From positions 1,550,001 through 1,614,000 of the forward strand of contig JAMYHL010000001.1 of NCBI GenBank assembly GCA_025531455.1: a stretch of 64,000 nt of DNA, written 5' to 3'. Positions 20,056-32,747 of this stretch are shown in pieces. The translations under genes and the position numbers were made by a program. The notes beneath the pieces are model-generated. The model did no database searches. It was not told the origin of the DNA and saw nothing but the letters and a program-made list of their open reading frames with translations. This DNA is from Apiotrichum sp. Y4204 (lineage: Eukaryota; Basidiomycota; Tremellomycetes; Trichosporonales; Trichosporonaceae). Numbering within the stretch: the first letter of the stretch is position 1; each line of letters starts with the position of its first letter.

Positions 20056-21636
20056 TTACGTGGTAGGGGGCGGGGGCGGGCGGAAAACGGCCGAGCTCGT
20101 GCTGTCTCCGCGGACGTGGGCCGTCTCGGGGTTGAGCGGCGCCTCGCCGTCGCTGAGGGGCATGGAGCGGTCGGTGAACATGGAGTGGCGCGGGCGTTCC
20201 GATTCCGGGATCGTCGACGAGTCGCTCGTGGGGTCGTACGATGGCGGGGGAGCAAGTGCGTCAATGAGCGCGCCGTGGTCGACCGGGCGGCCGCTCGCCG
20301 CGAGCGCGGACGCAAGCTCGTTGAGCGTGTACAGTTCCTCGCCGTCGGGAGAGATGCCCGACGACGGGCCACTGTCCCTCGACATGCGCCCGGGGCCGTA
20401 GGCACCCGCGGCCAGGCGCTCCTTTTCGCGGCGCGCCGACGTCGCCGGCTCGGATCCGCTCGCGGCGGTCAGAGGCGGAGAGTATGTGTATGGCTGGAGC
20501 TCGTGTGGCGGCGGCGGCGTCTCTTCAAACTCGTCAATCTCGAACGGCTGCGTCGTGCCGGCCTGCGGGTGGGAATAGCGCGCGCCGCCATACTGCTCGC
20601 GTTGGCGTTTCCTCCTGCGCATGAGGCAAAAGATAAGGAGAGCCAGCAGGATGAGGGCGACGACGCCGCCGACGACACCGCCCACAATGGCGCCGATATT
20701 TGGGCCGGAGTTCGAGTTTCCAGACTTGTTCTTGTTTGACGGGCTCGGGATGGCCGTCTGGTCCGGCGACGACGTGACGGTCGTGCGCGGGCTGTCCTTG
20801 TTGATGCAGCTCTTGTCCGAGCTGTACTGCACCGTGAGCGGCACAGTGCTGCCTCCCGTCCCGTATTTCCCGGCGTCGGTCATGAGGAGCATAAACTGCG
20901 TACCGTACTCCATGTTGACGGTCCAGTTGACAGTGAGCTTGTCGGGCGTCTGTGACACTGGAATCTCCCATGCGTTGCCGCCGGGCACGATGCCGAGCAG
21001 GCCGATCGGGTACGTCGCGTTCGACTTTACGCCGTCGCCCCACACGACACGCATGGGCGAGCACTGCGGCGGCGAGTCGCGCGGCTCCGTCCAGAACGTA
21101 AAGTCTGCGTGTGTCTCCATGATCAAACACGACACGTCCTCGGACGGCCCGATATCTGTGTGTCAGAAGAAAAAAACACGCCACCTGCAGCAGCAGCCCC
21201 GCCAGAAACCCACTCTTCACGGCCGTCACGCCGCCAGTGCCAAACCCGGTCGCGTCGGAGAGTGCAGCGACAAACGAAAGGCCAGAGGGCAGGCCGACCT
21301 GCAGACTAGCACTGTAAGGCGGGGCGGACTGGTCGCCAATGTCGAGCGAGATGTTCTGGATGCGCCCGCCGGTCATCTCCATTGTCTGCAGCGTTAGTGA
21401 TAAGCAGAGGGATCCGGCACGGCGGGACCTACGGGGACCAGGGTGAGGTAGAACGGGGCAAGGCCGCCATCCCTGCTTGTCAGCTGGCTCATGCATTATC
21501 TAGGTGCGCACCATGTGACGGTCCAGTCTTTGCATTGTAATGGCGCGGTGGTGTTGAACGAGTAGCCGGCGGCGGTGGGGAGAAGATAGAGGACGGCGCT
21601 GGCGGCAGCTGCGGCCGCAGCGAGCGATAGGCGCAT
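20056..21636 (-). CDS. Single-pass cell-surface protein with Ser-rich cytosolic tail
   Basis: Four exons (21636-21512, 21472-21433, 21385-21214, 21155-20056) give 478 residues. An Ala-rich signal peptide ends near residue 24. A lumenal or extracellular part of about 220 residues follows, with the CKDWTVTWDGGLAPFYLTL pattern common in basidiomycete surface proteins, several Asn-x-Ser/Thr sites and paired Cys. One membrane helix (GAIVGGVVGGVVALILLALL) ends in RRRKRQR, giving a cytosolic C-terminus of about 190 residues rich in Ser, Pro and acidic residues. The layout resembles fungal mid-sized cell-wall sensor or SKG6/AXL2-like proteins, but no specific family is certain. The third exon's donor was chosen to keep the frame. 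Confidence 0.75.
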
Positions 21637-22008
21637 GGCGTGGGTGTGCGCGGGGGTGGGAGAGTGCGGGACGGCGCCCTTCCCAGCGACAGCGATGGTG
21701 CCCCGAGACAGAAGAGTGTCGGAGCGGAGAGGCGAGTGAGAGGGTAAAGGAGCGTGCGTGGAGAGCGAGCGGAGTGTGTACAACACAACAATGGAGTGGA
21801 ACACTACTGGTAGTGAACAGAACAGATTGTTGTTCGTTACTCCAGTGTGTTGCGTGTGGCGTCGGCGCGCGAGCTTGTCTGCAGCTTGGCAACTGTCACT
21901 GACGCTCTGCTCCCAGCTTGCCAGTCAGCAAGGCCGGCACGCCAAGCCAGGTCTCTCTCTTTCTGCGCTGTATAAAGTTCTCCGAGCATGCCGAGCATTG
22001 CTCTCTCT

Positions 22009-22010
<2 letters not shown>

Positions 22011-22067
<57 letters not shown>
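22011..22067. repeat. (TC)28 microsatellite
   Basis: An uninterrupted TC dinucleotide run of 57 bp, preceded by a degenerate CTCTCTCTGC stretch. Confidence 0.97.
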
Positions 22068-22071
<4 letters not shown>

Positions 22072-24484
22072 GCTCGATGCCGGACCATGCGCGACCACTG
22101 GATCCCAAGAGTGCGCCAGCATCAGGCACATGCGAGGCAGTCCCCCTGGCGGTTGCCCTGTCGTAGACTTGAACCATACGTACCATACATTGTGTCATGT
22201 CATCCTCCATCCCGAGTCCTTGGGTCTGATTCATGCTCCACAGCCCTGGCTGGGCAAGCGGCCTCGAAGGGGTCTGCCTATGACGACGAGCACACAGAAG
22301 CAAAAGTGCCCAAGTGTACAGCACAGCTATTCCAAGCATTGTTATTTTGTGTTGAGACAAAACACGGCACGCAGGACAACGAAGCTGCAGCCATTCACAG
22401 TCCAGGACAAGACAATTGAGACAATCGAGGGTGCATCAACGCGTTCTCCCCCATACCCTAGAGACAGAGACCACTGCAGTCAGTCCTCGAGCCCGTCTCC
22501 TCTGCCCTCACGACTCGCTGCAAAAGGTGTTTCAGCCCTGGCAACTCTGTACTCTGCATCCCGAGATCCTGAGCTTGAACCTATAATCTGAGCCTCGGAG
22601 AGAGCTCTGTCCCTCCTCTCTTCCTCCTCGCAAAGCTCAGCTTTCCATCCTCCAAGACTCCGAGATATGAGATCTGCGCAGATTGGATGTAATCCCAGCC
22701 CGAGAGCACTACTGCTGCCGTGGGTATGTAGCCGGTGTCATACGCCGTCCTCGGTGCACCCGAACCTGGTCCTCGCCCTGGGTCCTGGATCATGGTTCCC
22801 CGTTGTTTCCCCTCTGCGCAAAGAGGCTGTGCAGTGCGGGCGGGGACCGCGAAACAGGGTGACAACAACCGGGGCACGAAGGGGAGGAGAGAGGGGAGCG
22901 CTTCAAGAGTACCTAGGTTTGCGTATTTGCGTCGACGTCACCGTCGCGAGGGCCAGCCTAGCGTGCCCGCGTGCACGCGCGACTCCATGTGCTACCAGCT
23001 ACCAGATAGCAGATACCAGATACCATACTGCTGTTCATGGCAACACCAGACACGAGACATGATCGATCGCGACAGACACGGGCTCACAGGAATCGAGCTC
23101 GCACAGAAATAGACAGACAGCCGATCCTGCCGCGCTTCCGGCCCGCCGCACTGCCGCCCACGCCCCCGGCCCGGCGATCGCCAGTTCTGGCGTGCATACG
23201 ACTTGTCCAGCTCGACGACATATGTACCGACGGGGCCGTTGATGGTGTTTGTTCATCATTGGCCCCTTGAATGGGATAGAGGAGAGGAGGTTTGCATACA
23301 ACACATAGAGCATACAACGCGCCCGGGATCCACTCTCTCTAACTACTGATACGTCTATCTCTATCAACGTTCACGACCGCCGACACGATCACTCGCGCTG
23401 GGACCACACGTCAGCTGTCTGCTCTGAAAAGGAGGCGGCAATCTGGCTCAAGACGGGTCGCACCGGGTTACTTATCACTGAGTCGATATTGACCAACCTT
23501 GTCGAAGCACCATGCGCCATTGTCAGATGTTGTCCTGCAGCAGTCACCGCAGCTATGTGCAGCTCACGATCGTGGATGGAGATCTCTGCCTGGGCGGAGG
23601 CGAAATGAAGAACGTGCGCACCGGGATATATGAATGTACGAAGGATGGGTGGATGGTATATATGAGACGCAACGGGCCTGGGTCTTTGAAGCCACCAGTA
23701 TCGCACACACCGAGTCCGGCGTGGTCCATCAGCCGAGGACACGAGTCTACGCGTCCCACCAGCACGCAGCATACAGTCCTACATCATGGTTCGGCCCACC
23801 TACAATGCCAACAAGCTTGATCAACCAGTTGGGGTAGACGCGATATCGAGTTTATCACGAACATGGTCAGTGTGGCTCCCTGGAGGTAGAAATGCACAGA
23901 TCTCCGCCAAATCATCCACACATCTCCGGATCAGATCTGGACATTTGATGAACCCCTTGGCACTCCGCAGCCCACGTCAAACGTGGGATATGCCATTGGA
24001 CCCCCAGTACATGGATGGGTGATGGTCGAGTGACTTTCATCTGAGCAGCTGCCGCCTCATCATCATCAACATGAGAAACTCAAGATCACCTCGCCCTCCA
24101 TCGACACCAGTCTAAACACGAGCGTATGGGGATACAGAATGACAAGCTAGACTCTGGCAAGCGCTCGTCCCTGCGTGCTTGGCGCCGAGCCACTCAAAGG
24201 GAAGCATCTCCGACGGGCAGGTGCTGTGTTGGGATAAACACCGCGGAGATCGATCTCAGCACAGAACGTGAAATGTGTCGAATGGGGGATTAGAGTGTAA
24301 GGGATGACCGACACGATGGAGAATGCTATACACATGTTGCCCGTCCTCATCCACCAAATAGGCCGACGGCGATTGGCAGAACAGAGATTGTGGACCGAGC
24401 CGAACTCGATCTGGACAATCCGTGGTCTATGGGTCTCTCAAGTGGACCGCAGCTCGGAGACCACAACCAGAGCAAAAAAAAACG

Positions 24485-24490
24485 TATAAA
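24485..24490 (+). promoter_or_regulatory. TATA box of the DyP peroxidase gene
   Basis: TATAAA lies 84 nt before the ATG at 24574, followed by a pyrimidine-rich leader. Confidence 0.5.
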
Positions 24491-24573
24491 GTGTCCTCTG
24501 AGTGCAGTTCTGTTCACCTCAACCAGCTCACCTTTCCATCGCCTCCATCAGCTCCCTCATCTATCACTCCACA

Positions 24574-25550
24574 ATGGCCGGCCTCGTTCAACAGATCCCC
24601 GGTGTCAAGCCCGCCTCGGTGCTCTTCCTCATTCTCACTCTCAACAGCGGCCTTCAGTCGTCGATTTCGACCGTGCGCGAGGCACTCGCCGGCGTCGAGG
24701 ACATGGCGAAGAACGTCGCTTTCCGGGGCCAGTTCTTTGGCGACCTCAGCGTCAACGTCGGTATCGGCTCTAACGCGTGGAACAAGATCACGGGAGACGC
24801 CCCCCGTCCCTCGGAGCTGCACCACTTCCAAGAGCTCAAGGGCTTCCACACCGCGCCGTCCACCCCGGGCGACATTCTCTTCCACGTCAAGGCCGGCCGC
24901 CACGACCTCGTGTACGAGTTTGAGCGCGAGCTCATGGACGCCATGGGCGACGCGGTCCGCGTGTATGATATGGAGTACACTTTCCCGTACTGGGACGCGC
25001 GCAACCTCCAGGAGTTTGGTGAGTGGGGTTTACCAGCAACGCTGATGCCGAAGTCGACGGCAGTGCCAACCCCGTTGGAGAGGAGCTTCCCGAGTCCGTC
25101 TTTGTTACTGTCAACGAGGACAAGAACGCAGCTGGCGGCGCGTACGTTATCACCCAGCGCTACCGCACCAACCTCACTGCCTGGAACCTGGTCAACACCA
25201 AGGACCAGGAGGCCATCTTCGGTTACACCAAGCCCAACAACCGGGAAACCGCCGACGCTGGCGAGAACGAGCAGAAGTCGCACCGCCAGCTGAACACTAT
25301 CGTCGTCAACGGTACCGAGCACCAGGTCTTCCGCGACGCACTCAGCTTCGGCTCCCCCGCCCAGGGCACGGCCGGCTGCTACTTCATCGCATACTCGCGC
25401 TACCTGTGGGTGCTGGAGAGCATGCTCCGCAACATGTTTATCGGCGTTCCCGAAGGCAAGTACGACCGCCTGCTCGACTTTGTCACCCCAAAGACCGGCA
25501 ACGTCTTCTTCCTCCCAACCCTCGAGTTCCTCAAGGGCCTCGCCGCCTGA
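24574..25550 (+). CDS. DyP-type heme peroxidase
   Basis: Two exons (24574-25018, 25054-25550, 35-nt intron) give 313 residues. Splicing creates the DyP signature EFVDGSANP (distal Asp in the GxxDG-type motif). The candidate proximal heme His is in EQKSHRQLN near residue 230, and the distal Arg in HQVFRDALSFGSP near residue 247, followed by GTAGCYFIAYSRYLW and the C-terminal GNVFFLPTLEFL. The order and length (about 310) fit the compact bacterial YfeX/TyrA-like group better than the longer secreted fungal DyPs of wood rotters; there is no signal peptide, so a cytosolic enzyme is likely. The first Gly of the usual GFxDG is Glu here. TATA box upstream; stands alone. Confidence 0.85.
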
Positions 25551-25967
25551 GCGTAGGGAGTTTCAAGATCAAGGATGATTCAGAACAATGGCGTGGAGGA
25601 GTTTGTCGAGTTTATAATCAGTACTCAATAATCGTGTCAAAATGCGGCCCTGGCCAAAAGCAATGTGAGGTGGGGCTGTCCCACTCTGGTTGTGTGCACG
25701 GCTGCAAAACAATTGAGAGATCCCGGCTGCAGCTCCAGATTCGGCATCCGGTCGCGACGTGCTGGTTGGGGAAAGCTATGCCGTGGTTGGAGAATGCCAT
25801 GCTGAATGTTGAATCAGTCATGATAGAGGTAAGTGGAGGAACTGAGAATGATCAAGTGGACCGAGTGAAACGACAAATGAAGGCAAGGGCCCGGGGGCGT
25901 GGCGGGAAACATACAGTAATAACTGCGGCGTGTTGGGCTTTGAGCCGCCTTCTATTGTTTACATACA
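25551..25967. other. Convergent intergenic stretch
   Basis: Shared 3' flank of the DyP gene (+) and the MFS gene (-). Nothing else seen. Confidence 0.5.
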
Positions 25968-28115
25968 CTATGCCTTTACCCACGGTCTAGGGTTTGCCTT
26001 GAATCGCGCAAAGGTAACAGCCACAAGGGCGAGGGTCATCATCGACGCGATGAGGTAGATGCCGTCACGGAACGTCTTCAATGTGACCACCTTTCCAAAC
26101 ACGGCTCCCACTGAGGGCCCACAGGCGAGGAGGGCCAAGGACTGAACAACTGGAGAAGGTCAGTATCCGCGACGTCTTGGCGACTGAACCCAACTCACAT
26201 AATGCCTGGCCGAGCATCGTGCCCTGTATGCGTGGGTCTTTTGTGGTTGTGTTCGCAAACGCGCCCTGTTGGCTGATGAATGCGCCCATGGCGATTCCGC
26301 AGAGAATAGTTATGGGGAGTATCTGTCCTAATGTCGAGCAGGCGAGCCAGCACCAAAGGAGGAGCGCTTCTGCCGCGTTCCCGATCAGGACTGTGTTGAG
26401 GACGCCAATCTTGTCGGCCAGAACTGTAGGGATAAGCACACATGTCGATGTAGCCGGGAAAAAACGTACCTCCCGAGCCGAAGCGGCCAAGTGTTGATGC
26501 TGCGTTGGAGATGATGCTGATTGTGGTTAGGGCAAATGAAGCGCAGTGCTCTCACAGAAGGTAATTGGCCATGTGCCCAAGACCAATAACGTTGCCAAAG
26601 GTGCCGATGTACACTTGAAAGGCCATGTTGCCGAATGCAAAGGTCTGGAGAATTAGTGCGTCTCGCTCAAGACACAAGTCAGATGCAAGCCAGATCTACT
26701 CACGAAAAAGTTGATGACCACAAGTGAGTACTCGACGTTCTTGAATGCTGACAGTGCGAACAGGGAGCCTTTGGGCTTGGGTGGAAGACGCGCCTTCATG
26801 AGGAAGATGGAGGCGCCTCCAAACACGCCGCCTATGAGCATGAGGACCCGACAGCTCCAGGCAAACCCGACTGACGGTGTCAATGATATGTCGACCAGGG
26901 CAAGAAACTCACTCTTCTGAGGTAGGGTTGCGAGGACGAGTGGCCAAATGACACTGCCTACTGAGCTCCCGCAGCTAGCGATGCCACTGAACAACGTTAG
27001 TATCACAGCGCTGTTGATGAGGTCTTCGGACGATATCACTCACAAAGCCAAGCCACGTCGTTTGAGGAACCAGTGCGGGATGACGGCGACGGAACAAACA
27101 AACCTTCACGGTCAGTACGCCGATCGTCTAGCTACCTCTCCCACTCGCCAACTCACATGAGGTTGCAGCCCCAAGGGATCAAGGTGGCGTGGCATAAAAA
27201 CAGCTGGTAGTACTTTGTGCTGAAGCTGAGGAAGAGGAACCCGAGCACAAGGCTCACAGTGCCGACGGTCGTGAGTACTCTCGGGCCCCACTTGTCAAAG
27301 AACGGCCCCGTGAAGATCGCTGGCATAAAGGTCATAAAGCTCTGGAGTCTGTGGCATGTCAGCACAGCCTGGGCGGAGATGTCGCCTCTATCCTCAACTA
27401 CACGATCACACAGGCGCACGCGACGCGTTGGAAACCATCGTCCAGACGTTGGCCGGTAACATCGTTCTGGACTCGCCCGACCCAATCCTCGCCTGCCCAC
27501 CTCCGTGGGTTCATGTCCGTCCCGTGCCCACCTCTCCCCATCGTCCACGCACACAAGACGACACTCACGATGCAATCCATGCAATCTCACTTGAGCTGTA
27601 TTGTGGGAGGGCCTCGCGATAATAACTCTGAAACGCGCCGACGCCGGCCATCAACCCGAAGCCGCATGTCATGGTGAGGAACGCGCCTGTGGAGGACGTC
27701 AGTCACAGGTCGATGGTGTGGTCAGTCACGCGTCAGTGAGTGTGTCACCTCCACTCCGGCGCTCTAGGTCTCACCTGCGAGAACAAGCCATGCCTGTATA
27801 TCAGTCAGCATGGACGACAAACAAGCTGCAGAGACGTACTCGTAGACCACCGTCTGGATATGTGTAGACGTGCCCCGTCGCTGCTTCGGGCTGTTCGTCT
27901 GGTCTCTGGTCGTTTCCGGAATCCGTAACGTTTAGATCCCCTTCTCGCCATTCTTTCTCAATGAACTCATGTTGTCCTTCTTTCTCAGTGGCGACATTCG
28001 TCTCCAATACCAAGCTCTTCTCTATCTCCGAGGGCATCGCAGAGGTTGTCGGGCTGGAGCTGGGCGGCGGACTCGGGCTCGGCAGGCGCGGTGGGGTCGT
28101 CGAACGGCGGCTCAT
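25968..28115 (-). CDS. MFS monocarboxylate-transporter-like protein
   Basis: Eleven exons, which all close in phase (28115-27840, 27793-27775, 27686-27569, 27348-27157, 27103-27044, 26986-26913, 26870-26704, 26644-26556, 26516-26470, 26423-26199, 26149-25968), give 482 residues. An acidic, Pro/Ser-rich cytosolic N-terminus of about 85 residues is followed by YPDGG-LRAWLVLAG, the start-of-helix-1 signature of the MCT/Mch family, then GVGAFQSYYREALPQYSSSEIAWI, FTGPFFDKWGPR, IPHWFLKRRGLAL, GIASCGSSVGSVIWP and STLGRFGSGVLADKIG. Relatives transport monocarboxylates, riboflavin or unknown organic anions at the plasma or vacuolar membrane. Exon 2 is only 19 nt. Substrate not predictable. Confidence 0.85.
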
Positions 28116-30116
28116 GCTGGGTTTGCAGCGTGGTCCAGTGAGCGCATCACAGTAGACGGGTTAGAAGCCTCGAGCTTGGTCAATAAAACAAAAGTGGTGT
28201 GAGTCGTTGACAGTACATCGCTGTCGACAACGGACCAGCCCACAATCACAAGTTGGACGCCGCGGTGTATGAGGTTCGGTCAACTGTTACCACCCGGATA
28301 AGCATCAGGTCACCAAAACAGAACAGTCGGCGAACAGCGAGTGGATAAACCATGTTATGGTTGTGTCGTGGTGGGCTCGATTAGGCGCTACGGTGTGAGT
28401 GGCTGGCTGGATAAACCATGTCTCGGTTTCCAGATGGCGGTAAATCGTCGACCTCGGCGGCGAAGTGCGGCGACAACCCACACATGGCCTCACAATGTCC
28501 TCTATCTTCCTCTTGACCTCTCCACCATTTACCACGGATTGTTCTGCGGTGAGCAGCTGCCCTTGGGAATCAAGAGGACACTGTTATCGGATGTGTCCGT
28601 TTGAGTCTTATCGGCCGTAAGCCATAAGCTACTTGATACCATCTCCACACTTGCGCCTGTTCGCTTCCACACGACGGTCCCACGCTTCCCTCATGACACT
28701 CACTCACTCCCAACAGGCTTTCATTACGAGCACGGTGTCATTGTCCGCTTCTAGACCGTGCCCGAGCGTTCCCGAGCTATCCCCGGATCCCCTAACGGGC
28801 CGCGCTAGGAACGCGGCATGGCCACTGCTAGGACATGTCGCTGGCACTCAGCTTCATCCGTGAATTGAACAAGCAGTCTTTAAACCGTCACTATGTGCTC
28901 GGCGCACCAAGAGAGCCCGAAGCGGGCAGCTGAGTTAGGTGTACCCGGAGTAACATGTGACTCAAGACTACTTGCACACATGGATATTGACGCAAGAGAG
29001 ATAGGGACAATTCATCACATTGCCGTCCATGTCCTATCAAGGCGCCGCAAGCAGGCAGGCGCTGTAAGCTCGCAGGCGTGTTCGTCCGTTTATGCGGCAG
29101 TTGGCGGTAACGTCTAAGTCAGAAGATCAGAAGGCTTGCAGCTCGCACAGCTCGCAGGCAGCTTGAACAGCTCCCGTCCGTACTGTGATCTGGGATCTGT
29201 GCACTTGCCGAGTGGAGAAGGTCGCCATCTCGCCTCCCCCACTTACCACTCACCGCAACATTCCCTATCCCCACAACCTCATCCGACTTCGACTGGTCCC
29301 AGATGCTCAGTGAACTGACCCCAGGCCCCAAGGTTGCGTCCGGCCGGAACTTATGTGGACTGATAACCTGACAATTAGGAGTCTAGAACATGTCTGCTGC
29401 CCTGCTGAGAACACATCTGCCGGCGGCCCGACTTTCGACTCTATTCCTGTCTTGGCCTCTACCCACATGCCTGTCTGCACTACCTAGCTACCTCAACGGG
29501 ACGTACCCACAATACAGACTGTCAAAGCTCCAGACATCGAGCTCGGACGTCAGGAATCAGAAGCTGACCGTCTAGAATACGCCACATAAATCGTCCACCG
29601 AGGAGCAGATGAGCTTCAGCGGAAGGATTCCACAAGTCTGTGACCCTGTGCGCGATTGGCTTCTCTTCAGATCTTCTCGCTCTGAGACAGTCCATGATCC
29701 GAACATGAATTCCTTTCAAAGGTCATTCACATTCTTCAGATCGAGACCAGCTCTGTGGGTTCAACACGAGCACAACACTGTCGATCTCGATTCAAGTCTG
29801 TAACCGCAGTCCATGTTTCCAGTGTGGTGAGGCCCGGCGCAATGGACATGTACGGGCGCGTAAAGATTGCTCTTCAGAACAACAGAAAGAGAAGCAAGCA
29901 GCAGAATCTGTCTGCGAAAGACACAGTCTCTCAGCATACAAAAGCTCGCCGTCCTTCATTTCCACCACATCTATCCTTCTGGCTACTACATTCGCTCTTC
30001 TCTTCCAGTGACGTCCGATCACGACTGGAGCAGAACTGCTCATTGGGTTCACCACACTTGCGTCTCAAATCACATTCACCCGTCACTCCATACGTCGGTC
30101 GTGCAACGGTGACCGG
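28116..30116. other. Two-kilobase divergent intergenic region
   Basis: It lies between divergent starts at 28115 (-) and 30117 (+). No supported gene; lower GC and no codon bias in the short ORFs. Confidence 0.55.
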
Positions 30117-32537
30117 ATGCAAGGCGAATCCCGATTCCGCCACCGCGGGCTTGCCAGCGACTATAACTCCTCTGGAGCCGGCCAAGCTGATCCTATCCTG
30201 ATTGATCCTGATCCGACATATGTGAGGAACAGAAGTGGGAAGACGCCAGGACGAATTCAGCAGTCATGGGAGTTTCTGCCCCCCTTGGCCGCGTCCCAAG
30301 CCCCCGCGTCGTCGAGCTACTGGATGAACAGCAAGGATGCACAGGATTGCTCGAAATACCTTGAGCTTTTGTTCGGTATGGGGCACATCGGTGTGACATG
30401 AGCCACTGACCGCAGATATCATGATCATTCTTTGTCTGAGCGTGTTTACCAAGATGAACAATGTTGTGGACGTGCCCTCTGGAGCAAACTTTCTGTCGTA
30501 CGTTCAGCATCAGGTCGCCAGAGCTAACTTGGAGGTTCTACGTCATTGTGTTTAGCATGTGGTATTCCCAGATCCATTACGACGCGCTCTTCTTGAAGAA
30601 CACGCTCCTCAATCGTGCACTTAAAGGATGTCACCTTTTCTGTTTTCTGGCACTCGCGTCCCGATGTGACGGATGGGACCTACAAGTTGTGATGTATCAC
30701 AAATTCGAGCAGCCAGACAATTACGGTAAGTTTACGCTGGATGGCTTTTGCTTATCACCCAGACAGAGCCATCCAAAGTATGGGAACTGGCATGGCGGGC
30801 TTTGGCTTTCTCAAGTTCACCGGCTACTTTCCAGTCTTACTGAAAGACCATGCTTTCAAGAAGCAGCAGCATCAATGGCTGCGGGTGGCACAAAATCTGC
30901 TGATGATGTTCTGCTTTGTGGCCTCGCTTATGCTCTTTGCCGTCGGCATCTTTTTAGCGCGTCCTGTCACTCAAAGCAGCGTCGACATGATTCCCAATCT
31001 CAGCTCTCGCAATCAGAGTCTTTTCGCCGGTTTTTGTTTGCTGTGGCTCGTTGTCGTTGTCCTCGAGACAATCGTCCTCCTTTTCGTCATTGGGCGGGGA
31101 CCACAGATGCTCTCGGGACGCTTCTCGGGCTTATATCTCGGTCTCCTGTGGGTGTCATTCCATCAATGAAACTGACGGCAGCGGGGACGGATTCATTCAG
31201 GTTGCGGAGGCTTACGCTCGCCACAAGTTCGTCCCCAACATTGAACACACATTCTTGGGCTTCATTGTTCGTAAGTCAATTAGAGTAGTGTGCCCGGATG
31301 ACGCTCACCAAGACAGAGGTGGTCACTCTCTACTGCATTTGGGCCATTCTCTTTGGCCCCTTGAGGGACGCGGAACAAGTGGAAACCTGGTGGATTGCTT
31401 TGCTAGCCGACTGCCTGGAGCCCGTCCTGATCTTCGCCATTATCCTTCTAACCATTGGCATGGTCGTGGGTTTAACACTGTTACTTGTGACAAGGTAGCT
31501 GATAGCAGAACTACAGCATTCTATCTGGCTACGTGACCACTTTGGGCATCGTGTTGCCAAAGTTTAACGGGATGACCCAGGCCATCCGCGTTTCTCGCTC
31601 ATCGTCGGAGCTAGAGAACAACTTCAAAGAGCTTATCATCGGAACAGCGCGGATGTTCAACAGCATTCCAGAGCTCCCCTCGTTTGATTTCCAGCTTGAG
31701 AGAATCAAAATGGCTCTTGATTCAACCGGCTCCAGGACGGCCAATAATGATCCGCTTCTCATGTGGCTGGCCTACGGCGGTGAGATGGTCACGTCTCTCA
31801 ACATCGTACGTCCCTTGACGACCCGGCATGTGTCCTGACGCTGCAGAGGTTTCAATTTCCTTTAGGCAACCTGGAAGCTTTCCGGAAGGGGTTACATGAC
31901 GCGACCTCTGGCTCAGGAGTTCCGGACGTCGACTCGTACAGGAATGCCCAGGTCCAGTTGAGAGGCCTCATGTCCCGTAATGAAGTCGACATGTGGAACG
32001 CGATCATGTATTTTGAAGCCGCTTGCGTGAGTCGTAGGCTATGAACCGGTAATCTGTGGAAGTTCTTAAAGCCTCACACGTACAGTTTGCAGTTCTCTTC
32101 TTATTGTGGGTCCGCATTGTCATCCGGTACAACTTTGGGACGCGGATCAACGTGATTGCTGCCTTCGGCTACCTCATGGGGCTCGCTGGCAATGTTGTTT
32201 GGGGAGGCTGGGCGCTTCACCAGCCTAATGACCCTGATTTCACCAATAAGATCATGAAGCTCAACTGGCAGGAACATTACAAGTCCATCATGTGGGGTCC
32301 GGGGGCTGTGATGGGGTGCTACTTCTGTGCGATCCACATTCCTATCGTAAGTAACGTGGTTCGGGTCCGCAAGGCCTGCTCTGATCCCAGGTTCTCAACC
32401 TTATGCTGCACTACAGGGAGCTCGGCCAATTGCCTGGGTTCCTCAATACGATTACCGGCCAAGGTGGATTGGATCCGCCACTTGCGACAGCCACTCCTTC
32501 AGCAACTCAGTCTCCTCCTCATCCGAGAGACAGTTAG
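30117..32537 (+). CDS. LtrA-like multi-pass membrane protein
   Basis: Ten exons (30117-30375, 30416-30497, 30535-30725, 30763-31147, 31182-31270, 31317-31465, 31509-31805, 31847-32026, 32086-32346, 32391-32537) give 679 residues. A cytosolic N-terminus is followed by SKYLELLFDIMIILCLSVF, the acidic first-helix motif of LtrA (low temperature requirement A) proteins, then FYVIVFSMWYSQIHYDALF, at least eight further hydrophobic segments, and IEHTFLGFIVQVVTLYCIW, the place where LtrA has its ERxG motif. Fungi carry many LtrA relatives of unknown role. The splice chosen at 31466-31508 replaces an implausible 22-nt intron. Codon bias is weaker than in neighbouring metabolic genes, suggesting low expression. 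Assignment to LtrA is by motif pattern only. Confidence 0.65.
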
Positions 32538-32747
32538 TCCCCAGTATTGTCTCAAACTTCCCCTTGAATGGAGGTACACTGGCGAACCCTAACCACTCTG
32601 CTAATGGTCGGTGCGGTCCATGTGCAGAATCGAACATTTGTGTGCTTCATCGAAGGGTTATCCCCCGTAGAAAGGAATGTTACTTATGTCTCAGTTATCT
32701 GGCATTTAGTCGCATCTCAACGAGTACATTTGAGCCATCGGTTAAAA

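Larger units (their letters stand above)
21637..24573. other. Long gene-poor stretch with (TC)n microsatellite
   Basis: No convincing gene in 2.9 kb. It includes a (TC)28 tract at 22011-22067 and the promoter of the DyP gene. ORFs through the TC tract are pure Ser-Leu or Arg-Glu repeats and were rejected. Confidence 0.55.

Noticed and set aside
21837..22591. ORFs through the TC microsatellite on both strands
   Set aside because: They encode pure Ser-Leu or Arg-Glu repeats created by the dinucleotide run.
31495..31516. 22-nt intron in the LtrA-like gene
   Set aside because: Too short; a 43-nt intron at 31466-31508 with a GTGGGT donor keeps the frame.
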